Assembly: GCA_963802355.1 (NCBI GenBank)
Contig: CAWDIV010000019.1
Coordinates: 372,001-436,000 of the forward strand
DNA: 64,000 nucleotides
Direction: 5' to 3'
DNA from: SG8-41 sp963802355
GTDB lineage: Bacteria > Pseudomonadota > Gammaproteobacteria > Burkholderiales > SG8-41
The first letter of the stretch is position 1. Every line of letters begins with the position of its first letter. This document shows positions 33,300 to 42,602 of this stretch, one piece after another. Position numbers and translations under genes: made by a program. Under the pieces are notes generated by a model that had not been told where the DNA came from, searched no databases, and worked only from the letters and a program-made list of their open reading frames with translations.

Positions 33300-34316
33300 A
33301 TGAGTATAGCCGCCGAGCCGAGCAACCGAATGCCGCGGTCATTCTCGTGTGGAACGCTGCTGCTGGGCATTTGGCTTTTGCTGGCATGCGCCACGGTGCA
33401 GGCCGCCGAATCCTCCGCGCCGTATCCGGCGAAACCGGTTCGCATCATCATTCCTTTCTCTCCCGCGGGAGGCGCCGACAATTTCGCCCGTACCCTGCAG
33501 GCGGGGTTGAGCAGCGCTCTCGGCCAACCGCTGGTGCTGGACAATCGCCCCGGCGCGAGCAGCATCATCGGCACGGAGCTCGCTGCGCGCGCGGCGCCGG
33601 ATGGTTACACGATGGTGCTCATTACGACGACCTACACCGTTACCCCCGCCCTGGTGAAGAAGCTGCCCTATGACCCGCTGAAAGATCTAGCGGGGGCATC
33701 ATTGGCGGTCACCCAGCCCAACGTCCTCGTTGTGCACCCATCGGTGCCCGCGAAATCGGTAAAAGAGCTCGTCGCGCTGGCGAGGGCGAAACCGGCGGCA
33801 CTGACCTACGCGTCGGGGGGCGGCGGCAGCGCGCCCCATCTCGGGGGCGAGTTGCTCCAGATGGTCGGCGGCATCAGGCTCACTCATGTGCCCTACAAGG
33901 GATCGGGTCCCGGCGTCATCGCGGTACTCGGCAACCAGGTGACGATGATGTTCGTCGGACCGCTCGCTATCGAGCAGCACGTTGCGGCAGGCAAGCTGCG
34001 TGCCCTGGCAACCGCGGACAAAAAACGCTCCGCCGTTCTGCCTGAAGTGCCGACGGTGGCGGAGTCGGGCTTCCCCGGGGTGGAATCGGGAACCTGGTAT
34101 GGATTTGCCGCTCCAGCCGGGACGCCCCGTCCCATCCTGGATACCTTCCATGCCGCGGTACTGAAGGCCATGGCCACGCCGGAGACGAAAAGCCGCCTAC
34201 TCGGGCAAGGCGTGGAAATCGTCGGCGGCGGGCCGCGCGAGCTCGATCGGACGATACGCGAAGAGGTCGCCAAGTGGACTAAGCTGGTCAAGGCGGCGGG
34301 CATTACCGCAGAATGA
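33300..34316 (+). CDS. Bug family (TctC) periplasmic carboxylate receptor
   Basis: About 338 aa. The ATG at 33300 has TTGGAATT just upstream; a Met ten codons on is the alternative. The signal peptide spans about residues 11-36 (SFSCGTLLLGIWLLLACATV, then QAAE). Bug motifs are YPAKPVRIIIPFSPAGGADN, LDNRPGASSIIGTE, APDGYTMVLI, VHPSVPAKSVKELVALARA, THVPYKGSGPG and GTWYGFAAPAGTPRPI. It is followed after 31 bases by a thioesterase-like gene, so the pair is probably an operon linking uptake to acyl-CoA handling. Confidence 0.93.
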   Translation: MSIAAEPSNRMPRSFSCGTLLLGIWLLLACATVQAAESSAPYPAKPVRIIIPFSPAGGADNFARTLQAGLSSALGQPLVLDNRPGASSIIGTELAARAAPDGYTMVLITTTYTVTPALVKKLPYDPLKDLAGASLAVTQPNVLVVHPSVPAKSVKELVALARAKPAALTYASGGGGSAPHLGGELLQMVGGIRLTHVPYKGSGPGVIAVLGNQVTMMFVGPLAIEQHVAAGKLRALATADKKRSAVLPEVPTVAESGFPGVESGTWYGFAAPAGTPRPILDTFHAAVLKAMATPETKSRLLGQGVEIVGGGPRELDRTIREEVAKWTKLVKAAGITAE

Positions 34317-34347
34317 AGATCAAGCAACCCATGACGATGGAGCAAGA

Positions 34348-34734
34348 ATGGATACGCTGAAAGTCGGAATGAAAAACACGGTGGAGTGGGAAGTCACCGA
34401 AGCGCGTTGTACCGCGCGCGGCGAATACAAGATATTCTCAACCCCGTCGATGACGCTGCTGGTCGAGAGCACTTCAAACCAGCTTGCAGCTCCGCACCTC
34501 AAGCCCGGACAGGGACAGGTGGGAGTATCGCTTAGCATCCGGCACATGGCGCCGACGCCGATCGGCAAGAAGGTGCGCGCCGAGGCCGAGCTGGTCGCCA
34601 TCGACCGGCGCAGGCTTTCGTTCAAGGTCAAGGTTTACGACGACATCGAGCAGGTGGGCGAATCGGAGCATGATCGCTTCGTGGTCGACCTCGACAAGTA
34701 CTTCGAGCGCCTCAAGAAGAAGATTGAAGCATGA
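34348..34734 (+). CDS. Hotdog-fold thioesterase, fluoroacetyl-CoA thioesterase (FlK)-like
   Basis: 128 aa single hotdog domain. GGAG lies six bases before the ATG. The pattern TPSMTLLVESTSNQLAAPHL (central helix), GQVGVSLSIRHMAPTPIGKK and RRLSFKVKVYDDIEQVGESEHDRFVV follows FlK and its relatives: the conserved Thr in the first motif and the His in RHMAPTP correspond to their active-site region. It probably hydrolyses a short-chain acyl-CoA. Fluoroacetyl-CoA specificity is not implied. It follows a Bug receptor. Confidence 0.85.
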   Translation: MDTLKVGMKNTVEWEVTEARCTARGEYKIFSTPSMTLLVESTSNQLAAPHLKPGQGQVGVSLSIRHMAPTPIGKKVRAEAELVAIDRRRLSFKVKVYDDIEQVGESEHDRFVVDLDKYFERLKKKIEA

Positions 34735-34739
34735 AACAT

Positions 34740-34815
34740 CCGGTTCATCCCGTTAATCCTGTCTGGTCCTTTCAAGACGAATACGGACAGGATGAACAGG
34801 ATTTACAGGATGACG
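34740..34815. repeat. Inverted repeat of the AGGATGAACAGGAT type
   Basis: TCATCCCGTTAATCCTGTCTGG faces ACAGGATGAACAGGATTTAC and CAGGATGAC about 25 bases later, so the stretch can form a hairpin. A heptamer-type GTGACC/CTGGTGACGAGTGATG array follows up to 34880. Confidence 0.6.
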
Positions 34816-34907
34816 TAACGGCCCAAAAAACATTACCGGTGACCCGTCGCCTGTGACCAGACACTGGTGACGAGTGATGCTCATGGCCATGTTGTAAGGA
34901 GAATCGC

Positions 34908-36676
34908 ATGAACGATGCCCCCGACGCCTACGTGCGCACCGAAGTCCGCGACGGCATGCGGATCACATGGCACCAGCCGATCCCCATGGACGACGGGCTC
35001 GTTCTCCGCGCGGACGTGTACCGGCCTGTTGCGGACGGCCGCTGCCCCGTGATCCTGACCTACGGGATCTACGCCAAGGGCCTCGCGTACCAGGACGGCT
35101 ATCCGCTGCAATGGGAAAAAATGGTCGCCGACTATCCGGAGATCCTGAAAGGTTCGACCAACAAGTATCAGAACTGGGAGACCACCGACCCCGAGCGGTG
35201 GGTCCCGCACGGTTACGCCGTCGTGCGCGTGGATTCCCGCGGCGCGGGCTGGACACCCGGCTTCATGGATCCCGGCGGCCCGCGGGAGATCGAGGACCTG
35301 TACCAGTGCATCGAGTGGGCCGGCACCCAGCCCTGGAGCAACGGGAAAGTGGGCATGCTCGGCATCTCGTACTACGCGGGCAACCAGTGGCGCGTGGCGG
35401 GGATGCATCCGCCGCACCTCGCCGCCATCATTCCGTGGGAAGGACAGAACGACCGCTATCGCGATTCCGGCTACCACGGCGGCATCCTGAGCCAGTTCCA
35501 GGAGCGCTGGGCCAAGCACCAGGTGGCGAACATCCAGTACGGCCGGGGCGACAAGGCGAAGAAGAATCCGAACACCGGCGAATCCGTGGCCGGTCCCGTC
35601 ACCCTGTCCGATGAGGAACTGGCGAAGAACCGCGTGGACGCATTCGAAGCGCTCAAGAAGCACCCTCTCGACGACGAGTGGCACCGCTCGCGCTCGGCCG
35701 ATCTTTCGCTCGTGCGTACGCCGCTCCTCACCTGCGCGAACTGGGGCGGACAGGGCATCCATCCGCGCGGCAACTTCAACGGCTACACCGAGACCCCGGA
35801 CGGACACGCCGAAGTGGCTGGAGGCCCACGGCGACTCGCACTGGTCGCTCTTCTCGAGCGACTACGGCCTCGATCTGCAGAAGCGATTCTTCGACCACTT
35901 CCTGAAGGGCGTGCAAAACGGTTGGGATAAGGAGCCGCGGGTGCAGCTCAACATCCGCCATCCTGGCGAGAAGTTCGTGTTGCGGGCACGAGAAGGAATG
36001 GCCGCTCGCCCGGACGCAGTGGACGAAGTTCTACCTCGATCCCGCTAATCAGGCGCTCAGCGCGAAACCGCTGGCGCAGGCGGGCCACGTCGAGTACGAA
36101 GCGCTCGGCAACGGCGTGACGTTCTGGATGCCGCCCCTGGAGAAGGAGACGGAGATCACCGGCCCGATGGCGGCCCGGCTCTTTGTCTCATCGTCGACCG
36201 CCGACGCCGATCTCTTCCTTATCGTCCGCGTCTTCGATCCCGCGGGCAAGGAGCTCACGTTCATGGGCTCCACCGATCCGAACACGCCGATCGCCAACGG
36301 CTGGCTGCGCGCCTCGCATCGCCGGCTCGACCCGAAGAAGAGCAAGCCGTACCGCCCGTGGCACCCGCACGACCGCGTCGAGCTGCTGACGCCCGGCGAG
36401 GTTTACGAGTGCGATGTGGAGATCGTCACGAGCTGCATCGTGGTGCCGGCCGGCTGGCGAGTGGCGCTCACCGTGCGCGGCAAGGACTACGAGTACGAAG
36501 GCGAGCTCTCCGAGTTCGGGAAGAAGTTCCACTACGGGACGCGAGGCACCGGCGGCATGACTCACAACGATCCTGACAACCGCCCGGCCGACATCTTCGG
36601 CGGGCGGGTCACGCTGCACGCGGGAGGCGGGCGCGAGTCCTGGCTCCTGCTGCCGATCATTCCGCTGACCGGATGA
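34908..36676 (+). CDS. CocE/NonD (S15-like) hydrolase, interrupted by two +1 frameshifts
   Basis: Serine hydrolase of the X-Pro dipeptidyl-peptidase/CocE family. The N-terminal hydrolase domain is intact to about residue 295: DDGLVLRADVYRP, YAVVRVDSRGAGWTPG and the nucleophile in GMLGISYYAGNQW. The reading frame then shifts at CCCC (35794-35797) into KWLEAHGDSHWSLFSSDYGL and again at GGG (35984-35986) into EWPLARTQWTKFYLDP. The C-terminal beta-jellyroll follows (ITGPMAARLFVSSSTADADL to WLLLPIIPLTG). Removing one base at each run gives exactly 588 aa. Errors in homopolymers or real mutation cannot be told apart here. Confidence 0.8.
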
Positions 36677-36677
36677 G

Positions 36678-36735
36678 GCGTCTCAGATAGGGTCTCAGAT
36701 GGTCACTCCAGATTAAGCGCCCAGATGAAGCGTAC
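36678..36735. repeat. GCGTCTCAGATA-type tandem repeats
   Basis: GCGTCTCAGATAGGGTCTCA then TCCAGATTAAGCG and CCAGATGAAGCG: degenerate 12-14 base units. The same family is at 40309, 47061, 47900 and 53550. The remainder of the 214-bp gap has nothing recognisable. Confidence 0.75.
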
Positions 36736-36890
36736 AAAGTAGATGGTGCAAGCAGTAACTGAGAAGCAGTCGGACTAGACCGCAGTGTGTAGATACCCAG
36801 AGAACGTTTGCGATCAGGTTGGGACTGCTGCTGGATTGGCTATGAGACGACATCAACGACTATCGACGCGCATCAAACGTAAGGAAAGCC

Positions 36891-37748
36891 ATGGCCCTAA
36901 AGTACCCGTTGGTCCACGTCGACGACGTCCGCCCCGAAAACATGAAGCAAGGCGAGGGCTGGGCGATTTCCGAGTTCCGGCTGCCGATTTCCGGGAGAAA
37001 CGGCAGCGGCACCACGCTGTTCCACTCGATTTTCCGGCCCGGTTCGACGCACGCCAAACACCTCCACAGCCGGTGCGATGAGATCGCCGTTTATCTCAAA
37101 GGTCATGGCGTCGTCGGGCAGGGAGCCGAGCGCACCGAGGTCCGCCCGGGCCACTGCCGCTTGATGCCCAGGGGATCGGAGCACTTCTTCTTCAACGAGA
37201 CGAAGGACGAGGAAGGTCTCGTCATCGGTTTCTATGTCGGCGCGAAGAGCGTCGAGGACACGGGCTACGAGTTCCGCGGCCCCGTCACCGACGCGGATAT
37301 CGCCATGCCGCGCCGCGACAAGTTCAGCGAAGGCATCCTCGTCCATATCGACGACGTGAAGCCCTCGCGGATGAACGCCGAGGACGGCTGGAGCATCACC
37401 GACTTCCGCATGCCGATCGGACGCCACAACGGCAGCCCGACGACGCTATTCTGGGGGAAATTCCTGCCCGGCGCCGTCCACAAGAAGCACCGGCACGAGA
37501 ACTGCGAGGAGATCTACTATGTCATCCGGGGGCACGGCGTCGCGGGCGCCGGCCCGGACCGCGCCGAAGTGCGCGGGGGCCACGTCCACTACATCCCGAA
37601 AGGCGTAGAGCACTTCCTCTACAACCTGAGCCCGACCGAGCCGCTCGAAGTGATCGGGGTTTATACCGGCGCGGGTAGCGTCGAAGAGACCGGCTACGTT
37701 TACGCGGGCGATGTGACCGAGGCGGACATCCGCGCGCGGACGGCGTAG
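36891..37748 (+). CDS. Bicupin domain protein
   Basis: 285 aa made of two homologous halves of about 140 residues. Each has a cupin metal motif: HAKHLHSRCDEIAVYLKGHG in the first and HKKHRHENCEEIYYVIRGHG in the second, with the HxH...E pattern intact in both, followed by second motifs GHCRLMPRGSEHFFFN and GHVHYIPKGVEHFLYN. AAGGA precedes the ATG by six bases. Bicupins include oxalate decarboxylases, ring-cleaving dioxygenases and isomerases; nothing here decides between them. Both metal sites look usable. It stands alone between repeat-filled gaps. Confidence 0.88.
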   Translation: MALKYPLVHVDDVRPENMKQGEGWAISEFRLPISGRNGSGTTLFHSIFRPGSTHAKHLHSRCDEIAVYLKGHGVVGQGAERTEVRPGHCRLMPRGSEHFFFNETKDEEGLVIGFYVGAKSVEDTGYEFRGPVTDADIAMPRRDKFSEGILVHIDDVKPSRMNAEDGWSITDFRMPIGRHNGSPTTLFWGKFLPGAVHKKHRHENCEEIYYVIRGHGVAGAGPDRAEVRGGHVHYIPKGVEHFLYNLSPTEPLEVIGVYTGAGSVEETGYVYAGDVTEADIRARTA

Positions 37749-37754
37749 TCGAAA

Positions 37755-37925
37755 TGAATTATTTGACCGCCAAGGCGCGGAGAAAGAACAGAGAAAAACA
37801 GACAAAAGAAATTTAACCGCCAAGACGCCAAGGGAAACAACAGAACAATTGAACCGCGGAGGCGCGGAGGGAAGACGAGAAAGACAATAGTTGAACCGCC
37901 GGGCCGCGGAGAGCGGCGAAGATTC
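37755..37925. repeat. Array of CCGCCAAGRCGC / CCGCGGAGGCGCGGAGG repeats
   Basis: Four units in the gap before the antiporter gene: GACCGCCAAGGCGCGGAG, AACCGCCAAGACGCCAAGGG, AACCGCGGAGGCGCGGAGG and AACCGCCGGGCCGCGGAG, spaced by A-rich segments. Direct repeat family shared with 1084, 18838 and 47801. Confidence 0.75.
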
Positions 37926-37996
37926 ACTAGCAGAAGTGCGACAAATTCCGGGCAGCCCGGGTGCTAGAATCCGGCGTTGCTTGCTCGGGAGTTGCG

Positions 37997-39388
37997 ATGG
38001 GACCCGACGGGTTAACGCCAGGGAAGAAGTCAGCCGCGCCGGTCGGCAGAGGCAGAGCGATACCGGCCGCGCTGATGTGGGCGCTGCCTGCACACGCAGC
38101 GGCCACCGCGGCGGGTGAGCCGCCGGCATTTTTCGGGATTCCGGTCGATTTCATGCTATTCGCCGCGACGCTGCTTGGCGTGGCGGTTTTCCACCACCAC
38201 ACGCTGCGCGTGGCGCTGACCGGCCTCGCGGCAATAGTGGCATATCAGTTCCTGTTTGCCGGGTTTCGCACCGGCCCTGGGGTCGACGGTTTCGTCACCC
38301 ATCTCGCGCACGAGTGGGTAATACTCAGCAATCTGTTCCTGCTGCTCGTCGGGTTCGCGTTATTGTCGCGGCACTTCGAGGAAAGCCGTGTGCCGGCAGT
38401 GCTGCCGAAGTTCCTGCCCGACGACTGGAAGGGCGGATTCATGCTGCTCGCGATGATTTTCGTGCTGTCGTCGTTCCTGGACAATATTGCCGCCGCGATC
38501 ATCGGCGGGACCATCGCGGCGACGGTATTCGGGCACAAGGTGCATATCGGCTACCTCGCGGCTATCGTCGCCGCTTCGAATGCCGGCGGCTCGGGCAGCG
38601 TGGTCGGCGACACTACCACCACCATGATGTGGATAGCCGGCGTCAGCCCGCTCGAAGTGCTCGAAGCCTATATCGCGGCGTTTGTCGCCTTGTTCATATT
38701 CGGCATTCCGGCCGCGATGCAGCAGCATCGGTATTCGCCGATCCAGAAAAATATGCTGCGCGGCACGCGCGTCGATTGGAGCCGCGTCGTCATTGTCGCG
38801 CTGATACTTATCGCGGCGATTGCCGCAAACGTAGTGATCAACACGAGCTATGCTGCGCATGCCGACAGCTTCCCGTTTATAGGCGCGGCGGTATGGGCCG
38901 CGATCCTGCTCGGGGCAGCATGGCGCAAACCCGACTGGAACGTGGTGCCCGAAGCGGTCAAAGGCAGCATCTTCCTGCTGTCGCTGGTGATGTGCGCGTC
39001 GTTGATGCCGGTCGAGAAACTGCCGGCTGCGTCATGGCCGACCGCGCTGGGACTCGGCTTCGTTTCGGCGGTGTTCGACAATATCCCGCTTACTGCGCTC
39101 GCTTTGAAACAGGGCGGTTACGATTGGGGTTTCCTCGCTTACGCCGTCGGTTTCGGCGGCTCGATGATCTGGTTCGGCTCGTCGGCGGGGGTCGCATTGG
39201 CGAATCTGTTTCCGGAGGCAAGATCGGTGGCACTGTGGTTGAAACATAGCTGGTATATCGCCGTGGCCTATGTCATCGGCTTCTTCGTGCTTTTGCTGGT
39301 GCACGGCTGGCATCCGAACGAACGTCACAAGGCGCCGCTCGCAGCGCCTGTTTCTCAGGGGGCGTTGGTGCCAGAGATCAAAGGTTGA
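37997..39388 (+). CDS. NhaD-like/ion transporter superfamily antiporter
   Basis: About 463 aa from the ATG at 37997, behind GGGAG; a TAGAAT -10-like box lies at 37965. Around eleven hydrophobic helices. NhaD/citrate-transporter-type hairpin motifs are present twice: VLSSFLDNIAAAIIGGTIAA and FVSAVFDNIPLTALALKQGG, each with the polar DN pair, and SNAGGSGSVVGDTTTTMMW between them. The likely job is Na+/H+ exchange or export of a carboxylate. The first 30 residues are polar and may be dispensable. It stands alone, flanked by repeats. Confidence 0.85.
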   Translation: MGPDGLTPGKKSAAPVGRGRAIPAALMWALPAHAAATAAGEPPAFFGIPVDFMLFAATLLGVAVFHHHTLRVALTGLAAIVAYQFLFAGFRTGPGVDGFVTHLAHEWVILSNLFLLLVGFALLSRHFEESRVPAVLPKFLPDDWKGGFMLLAMIFVLSSFLDNIAAAIIGGTIAATVFGHKVHIGYLAAIVAASNAGGSGSVVGDTTTTMMWIAGVSPLEVLEAYIAAFVALFIFGIPAAMQQHRYSPIQKNMLRGTRVDWSRVVIVALILIAAIAANVVINTSYAAHADSFPFIGAAVWAAILLGAAWRKPDWNVVPEAVKGSIFLLSLVMCASLMPVEKLPAASWPTALGLGFVSAVFDNIPLTALALKQGGYDWGFLAYAVGFGGSMIWFGSSAGVALANLFPEARSVALWLKHSWYIAVAYVIGFFVLLLVHGWHPNERHKAPLAAPVSQGALVPEIKG

Positions 39389-39423
39389 CTCGACCGACCG
39401 TGTGCTTCGTTCGTGCTCGCGCC

Positions 39424-40293
39424 TCACGCTTTCTTCAGCGAGCGCGGATCCCGCGGCCGCCAGCGGCCCGAGTCGACAAGCGCAAGGAAGTCATCCGTAA
39501 GCGAGTTGAACAAGGCGGGCTCCTCGACGTTGACGAGGTGGCCTGTGGCGGGCACGACCGTCATTCGGGCCGCCGGGCAGGCGCGCTTAATGAAAAGGCT
39601 GGGATTCAAGGCGCTCTCGTCTTCGTCGCCCACGAACGCGTGGAGCGGCACCTTCAGGCGCGCAAGCTGTTTCTCGAGGGTGTAGAGGGGCGGACGGCGC
39701 AGCTGCACGCCGCGCAGCGTGTTGGCGTGGCCCAGCGCAGAATGCTCCGCGAAGCGCTGGAAGAACTCGCGGAAGCTGCGCGGATCCTTGTTCTCGAGCT
39801 GGATCCGGTTCGGCGCCTTCCGGTAGCGCTTCGCAGCGCCTTCGAGCCCCTCCTCTTCGAAGCGGCGCGCATTCGCTTCGGTATCCTTGAAAAACCGCGC
39901 GCGTTGCCGGGGATCCAGTATCCCGCCAGCGCCCGCCCCGACGGTCGTAAGAGAAAGCGCACGGCGCGGGTAGCGCAGGCCGAACATCAACGTGGCGTAA
40001 GCGCCCATCGAGCAGCCGATGATGTGGGCCTTCGCGATGCCGACGTGCCGCATTACGCTCGCAATGTCGTCGCTGGCGAGAACGTGCGAGTACTTCGAGG
40101 GCGATGCGGGCACTTCCGAAGGCGGATAGCCCCGGGCATTGAACGCGACGCAGCGGTAGCGCCGGCTGAAATGGCGCATTTGTGCTTCCCAGCTGCGGAA
40201 ATCGCCCGAGAACTCGTGCACGAACACAATCGCTGTCCCGCGTCCGGCCTCTTCGTAGTACAGGCGTACTCCGCTCGAATTCGCGTAGGGCAT
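39424..40293 (-). CDS. Alpha/beta hydrolase, second tandem pair, downstream member
   Basis: 289 aa. AAGGAG lies five bases before the ATG. Motifs are IVFVHEFSGDFRSW (oxyanion region), VAFNARGYPPSEVPASPSKY, the nucleophile elbow IIGCSMGAYATLMFGLRYP, a lid region to about residue 200, FVGDEDESALNP (acid residue) and VPATGHLVNVEEP (His). Close paralogue of 40543-41424 along its full length. Substrate unknown; the family includes enol-lactone and ester hydrolases of acid catabolism. Confidence 0.9.
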   Translation of the reverse strand: MPYANSSGVRLYYEEAGRGTAIVFVHEFSGDFRSWEAQMRHFSRRYRCVAFNARGYPPSEVPASPSKYSHVLASDDIASVMRHVGIAKAHIIGCSMGAYATLMFGLRYPRRALSLTTVGAGAGGILDPRQRARFFKDTEANARRFEEEGLEGAAKRYRKAPNRIQLENKDPRSFREFFQRFAEHSALGHANTLRGVQLRRPPLYTLEKQLARLKVPLHAFVGDEDESALNPSLFIKRACPAARMTVVPATGHLVNVEEPALFNSLTDDFLALVDSGRWRPRDPRSLKKA

Positions 40294-40308
40294 TTCTTCT
40301 CCTTCAAA

Positions 40309-40350
40309 AGCGTCTCAGATGAAGCGTCCCAGATAAAGCGTCTCAGAGTC
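40309..40350. repeat. GCGTCTCAGATA-type tandem repeats
   Basis: GCGTCTCAGATGAAGCGTCC then AGATAAAGCGTCTCAGAG: three units between the two paralogous hydrolase genes. Confidence 0.75.
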
Positions 40351-40542
40351 GGAAAGATCCAGAATAGCCAGACTGGGGAGTCAAATCGCGGAAGAGCATC
40401 CCACCCCACCTTGTGATTCCATCCTCATCCGCCCTAACGCGGCGCGCGGCGACGCATGTAAGAAAGCGTGAGCGGTAATTCGCGGGTACCCGAGTGGACC
40501 GCTCCGTTAGTGTTTGCGTAGTCGTTCTCGTCCATTGGGCGC

Positions 40543-41424
40543 TCACGCTTTCTTAGCCATGGTCGACTTGTTGAAATACCGCGCATCGCGCGGGCGCCAG
40601 CGCCCGGAGTCCACCTGCGCGAGAAACTCGGCCGTCAAGCGATTGAACAAGTCCGGCTCTTCGACGTTCGCCGCGTGTCCGGTATTGGGCACGACGGTCA
40701 GCCATGTCGATGGGCACACCCGCTTGATGAAGAGCCCCGGCTCGAGGCAATTGTCGTCCTCGTCCCCGCTCATGATGTGCAGCGGTACCTTCAGCTTCGA
40801 GAGACCGCGTTCGAGGCTGTAGATGGTCGGCCGCTTTCCCTGGACGCCGCGCAGCGTATTGGCGGAGCCAAGCGCGGAGTGCCTGGCGAACTCCTTGCAG
40901 AACTGCACGAAGCCGCGCGGGTTCTTGTTCTGGAATTGCACGCGCGCCGGCCCTACCTGGTAGGGCTTGATCGCCTCCGCCGTACCCAACTCCTCGAAGC
41001 GCTTCACCATGACGGCGTTGTCCTTGATAAACTGCGAGCGCTTGTCGGGATCCGAGCCGTATCCCGCGCCCAACACGGTCAGGGAACGCGCCATTCGCGG
41101 ATAACGCAGGCCGAAGTGCAAGGTCGCGTAGCCGCCCATGGAGCAGCCGATGATGTGCGCCTTGCGGATCTTCAGATGACGCATGACGTTGGCGATGTCG
41201 TCGGTGGCGATGGCCTGCGAATACTTGGCGGGGGATTCCGGAACGTCGGAAGGCGGGTAGCCGCGGGCGTTGTAGGAAACGCAGCGATAGCGCCGGCTGA
41301 AGTAGCTTACCTGCGGCTCCCAGCTCTTCATGTCGTGCGCGAACTCATGAACGAACACGATCGGCTCGCCCTGACCCGCTTCCTCGTAATAGAGCTTCAC
41401 TCCGTTGGAATTCGCGTATGGCAT
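40543..41424 (-). CDS. Alpha/beta hydrolase, second tandem pair, upstream member
   Basis: 293 aa. AAGGAGG four bases before the ATG is the best ribosome site in the area. Shares the start MPYANSNGVKLYYEEAGQGE and almost every motif with the downstream paralogue: IVFVHEFAHDMKSW, YNARGYPPSDVPESPAKY, nucleophile IIGCSMGGYATLHFGLRYP, MSGDEDDNCLEPGLFIKRVC, VPNTGHAANVEEP. The duplicates are separated by about 250 bp with a repeat array. Function unknown. Confidence 0.9.
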   Translation of the reverse strand: MPYANSNGVKLYYEEAGQGEPIVFVHEFAHDMKSWEPQVSYFSRRYRCVSYNARGYPPSDVPESPAKYSQAIATDDIANVMRHLKIRKAHIIGCSMGGYATLHFGLRYPRMARSLTVLGAGYGSDPDKRSQFIKDNAVMVKRFEELGTAEAIKPYQVGPARVQFQNKNPRGFVQFCKEFARHSALGSANTLRGVQGKRPTIYSLERGLSKLKVPLHIMSGDEDDNCLEPGLFIKRVCPSTWLTVVPNTGHAANVEEPDLFNRLTAEFLAQVDSGRWRPRDARYFNKSTMAKKA

Positions 41425-41490
41425 GATTCCTCCTTTTTGTCAGGATGCAGGATCAACGACTCGGGATCAAGGGTCTAGACTGGTCACTAG

Positions 41491-41659
41491 AAACTGATTT
41501 CAACAAGGGGCTGATGTTGGTTCGACCCCGCGCAAGGCTGAGGAGAGACACATTCTTCGCAAGTCAGTCGGTGCCGAGCCCGATCTCTTGCGATCCTCTA
41601 TCGTAAGGGTGTCAGGAACCCTAACCTCTAAGGTTCCTGACACCCTCGTATGCTCGGTC
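41491..41659. repeat. Approximately 150-bp hairpin-tipped repeat, full copy B
   Basis: Reverse-oriented relative of 17506-17663. It runs from AACTGATTTCA (41491) through CGCGCAAGGCTGAGGAG and TTGCGATCCTCTATCGTAAG to the stem GGGTGTCAGGAACC (41607-41620) with GGTTCCTGACACCC (41632-41645). It fills most of the gap after the EamA gene end. Confidence 0.8.
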
Positions 41660-41668
41660 AAGTCGCAA

Positions 41669-42602
41669 TTATTTATGATTTGACCCATAGTTATTTGTGA
41701 CGCCTTTTCCACTCGCGAGCTCGGCCTGATGCGCCATGCGGATGCCGATCAGCACCACGAGCCCGCCCGCGATTTCGATCCCGCCCAGGGTTTCGCCGAG
41801 CAGTATCCACGCAAACAAGGCAGCCATCACCGGCTGCAACAGCAGGCCGACGGAGGAGAAGGTCTCTCGCAGATGCGCCATGGCATAGGCGATCAAGCTT
41901 TGTCCCGCCACCTGCGAAATGAGCGCGAGCCCGAATAGCTTCAACCAGCCCATACCCGTGTCCGGCAGGATCTGTTCTCCCGAAGCCAGCGCGACCGGCA
42001 GGAGCGCGACGGCGGTGACGAGCCCGCTCCACGCCATGAGGCTGGCGGTCGAGACGCGGCTGCGCAGCCGCGTCACGGTGAGCTGGTAGCCCGCATAGAA
42101 CATCGCCGTCAGCACGCCCAGGAGGTCGCCGCCGAGTTCCTTGCCGGAGAGACGGAAGTCGACCGCCGAGCAGGACCACCGTTCCCCCAAGGGCGGCGGC
42201 CAAGCCAGTCAGAAACAGACCGCCGGGCCGCCGTCCGTACAGCAGCCAGACCGCAAGTGTCACGAAGATCGGTGCCAGATTTGCGAGCAGCGTCGCATTG
42301 GCCACCGTGGTGAGCACGATGGACCAATGCCACACGGCGAGATCGCCCGCGAAGAATAATCCGGCCGCGATCATCAGGCGCCGGTCGCGCGCGAAGCTGG
42401 CGCTGTGATCGCCGCGCCGCTCGATCACCGACCACGTCCACAGGACGGGCAGCGCCAGCGCCACGCGCCAGAAAGCCGTCGCGACCGGCCCAGCCTCGCT
42501 CACTTTCACGAACAGCGGTGAGGTAGCGATCGCCACGGCGCCGGCGAAGAGCGCCACGAGAGCGATGGCCCGCTTGCGATCGTCGCCGTGCAACGGTGCC
42601 AT
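41669..42602 (-). CDS. EamA (DMT superfamily) transporter, interrupted by a +1 frameshift
   Basis: Ten-helix drug/metabolite transporter. The first EamA domain is in the frame beginning at 42602: ALVALFAGAVAIATSPLFVK, GPVATAFWRVALALPVLW, FFAGDLAVWHWSI, ATLLANLAPIFVTLAVWLL, ending GGTVVLLGG. The frame is lost at GGCGGTCGAC (about 42161-42168) and the second domain continues in the other frame from DFRLSGKELGGDLLGVLTAM to GGLVVLIGIRMAHQAELA. Removal of one base gives 310 aa, exactly family size. Substrate unknown. Sequence error and true inactivation are both possible. Confidence 0.82.

Noticed and set aside
40997..41004. Third AAGCGCTT word as a LacI operator
   Set aside because: It is inside the coding part of an alpha/beta hydrolase gene and lacks the TG...CA flanks of the two promoter sites.
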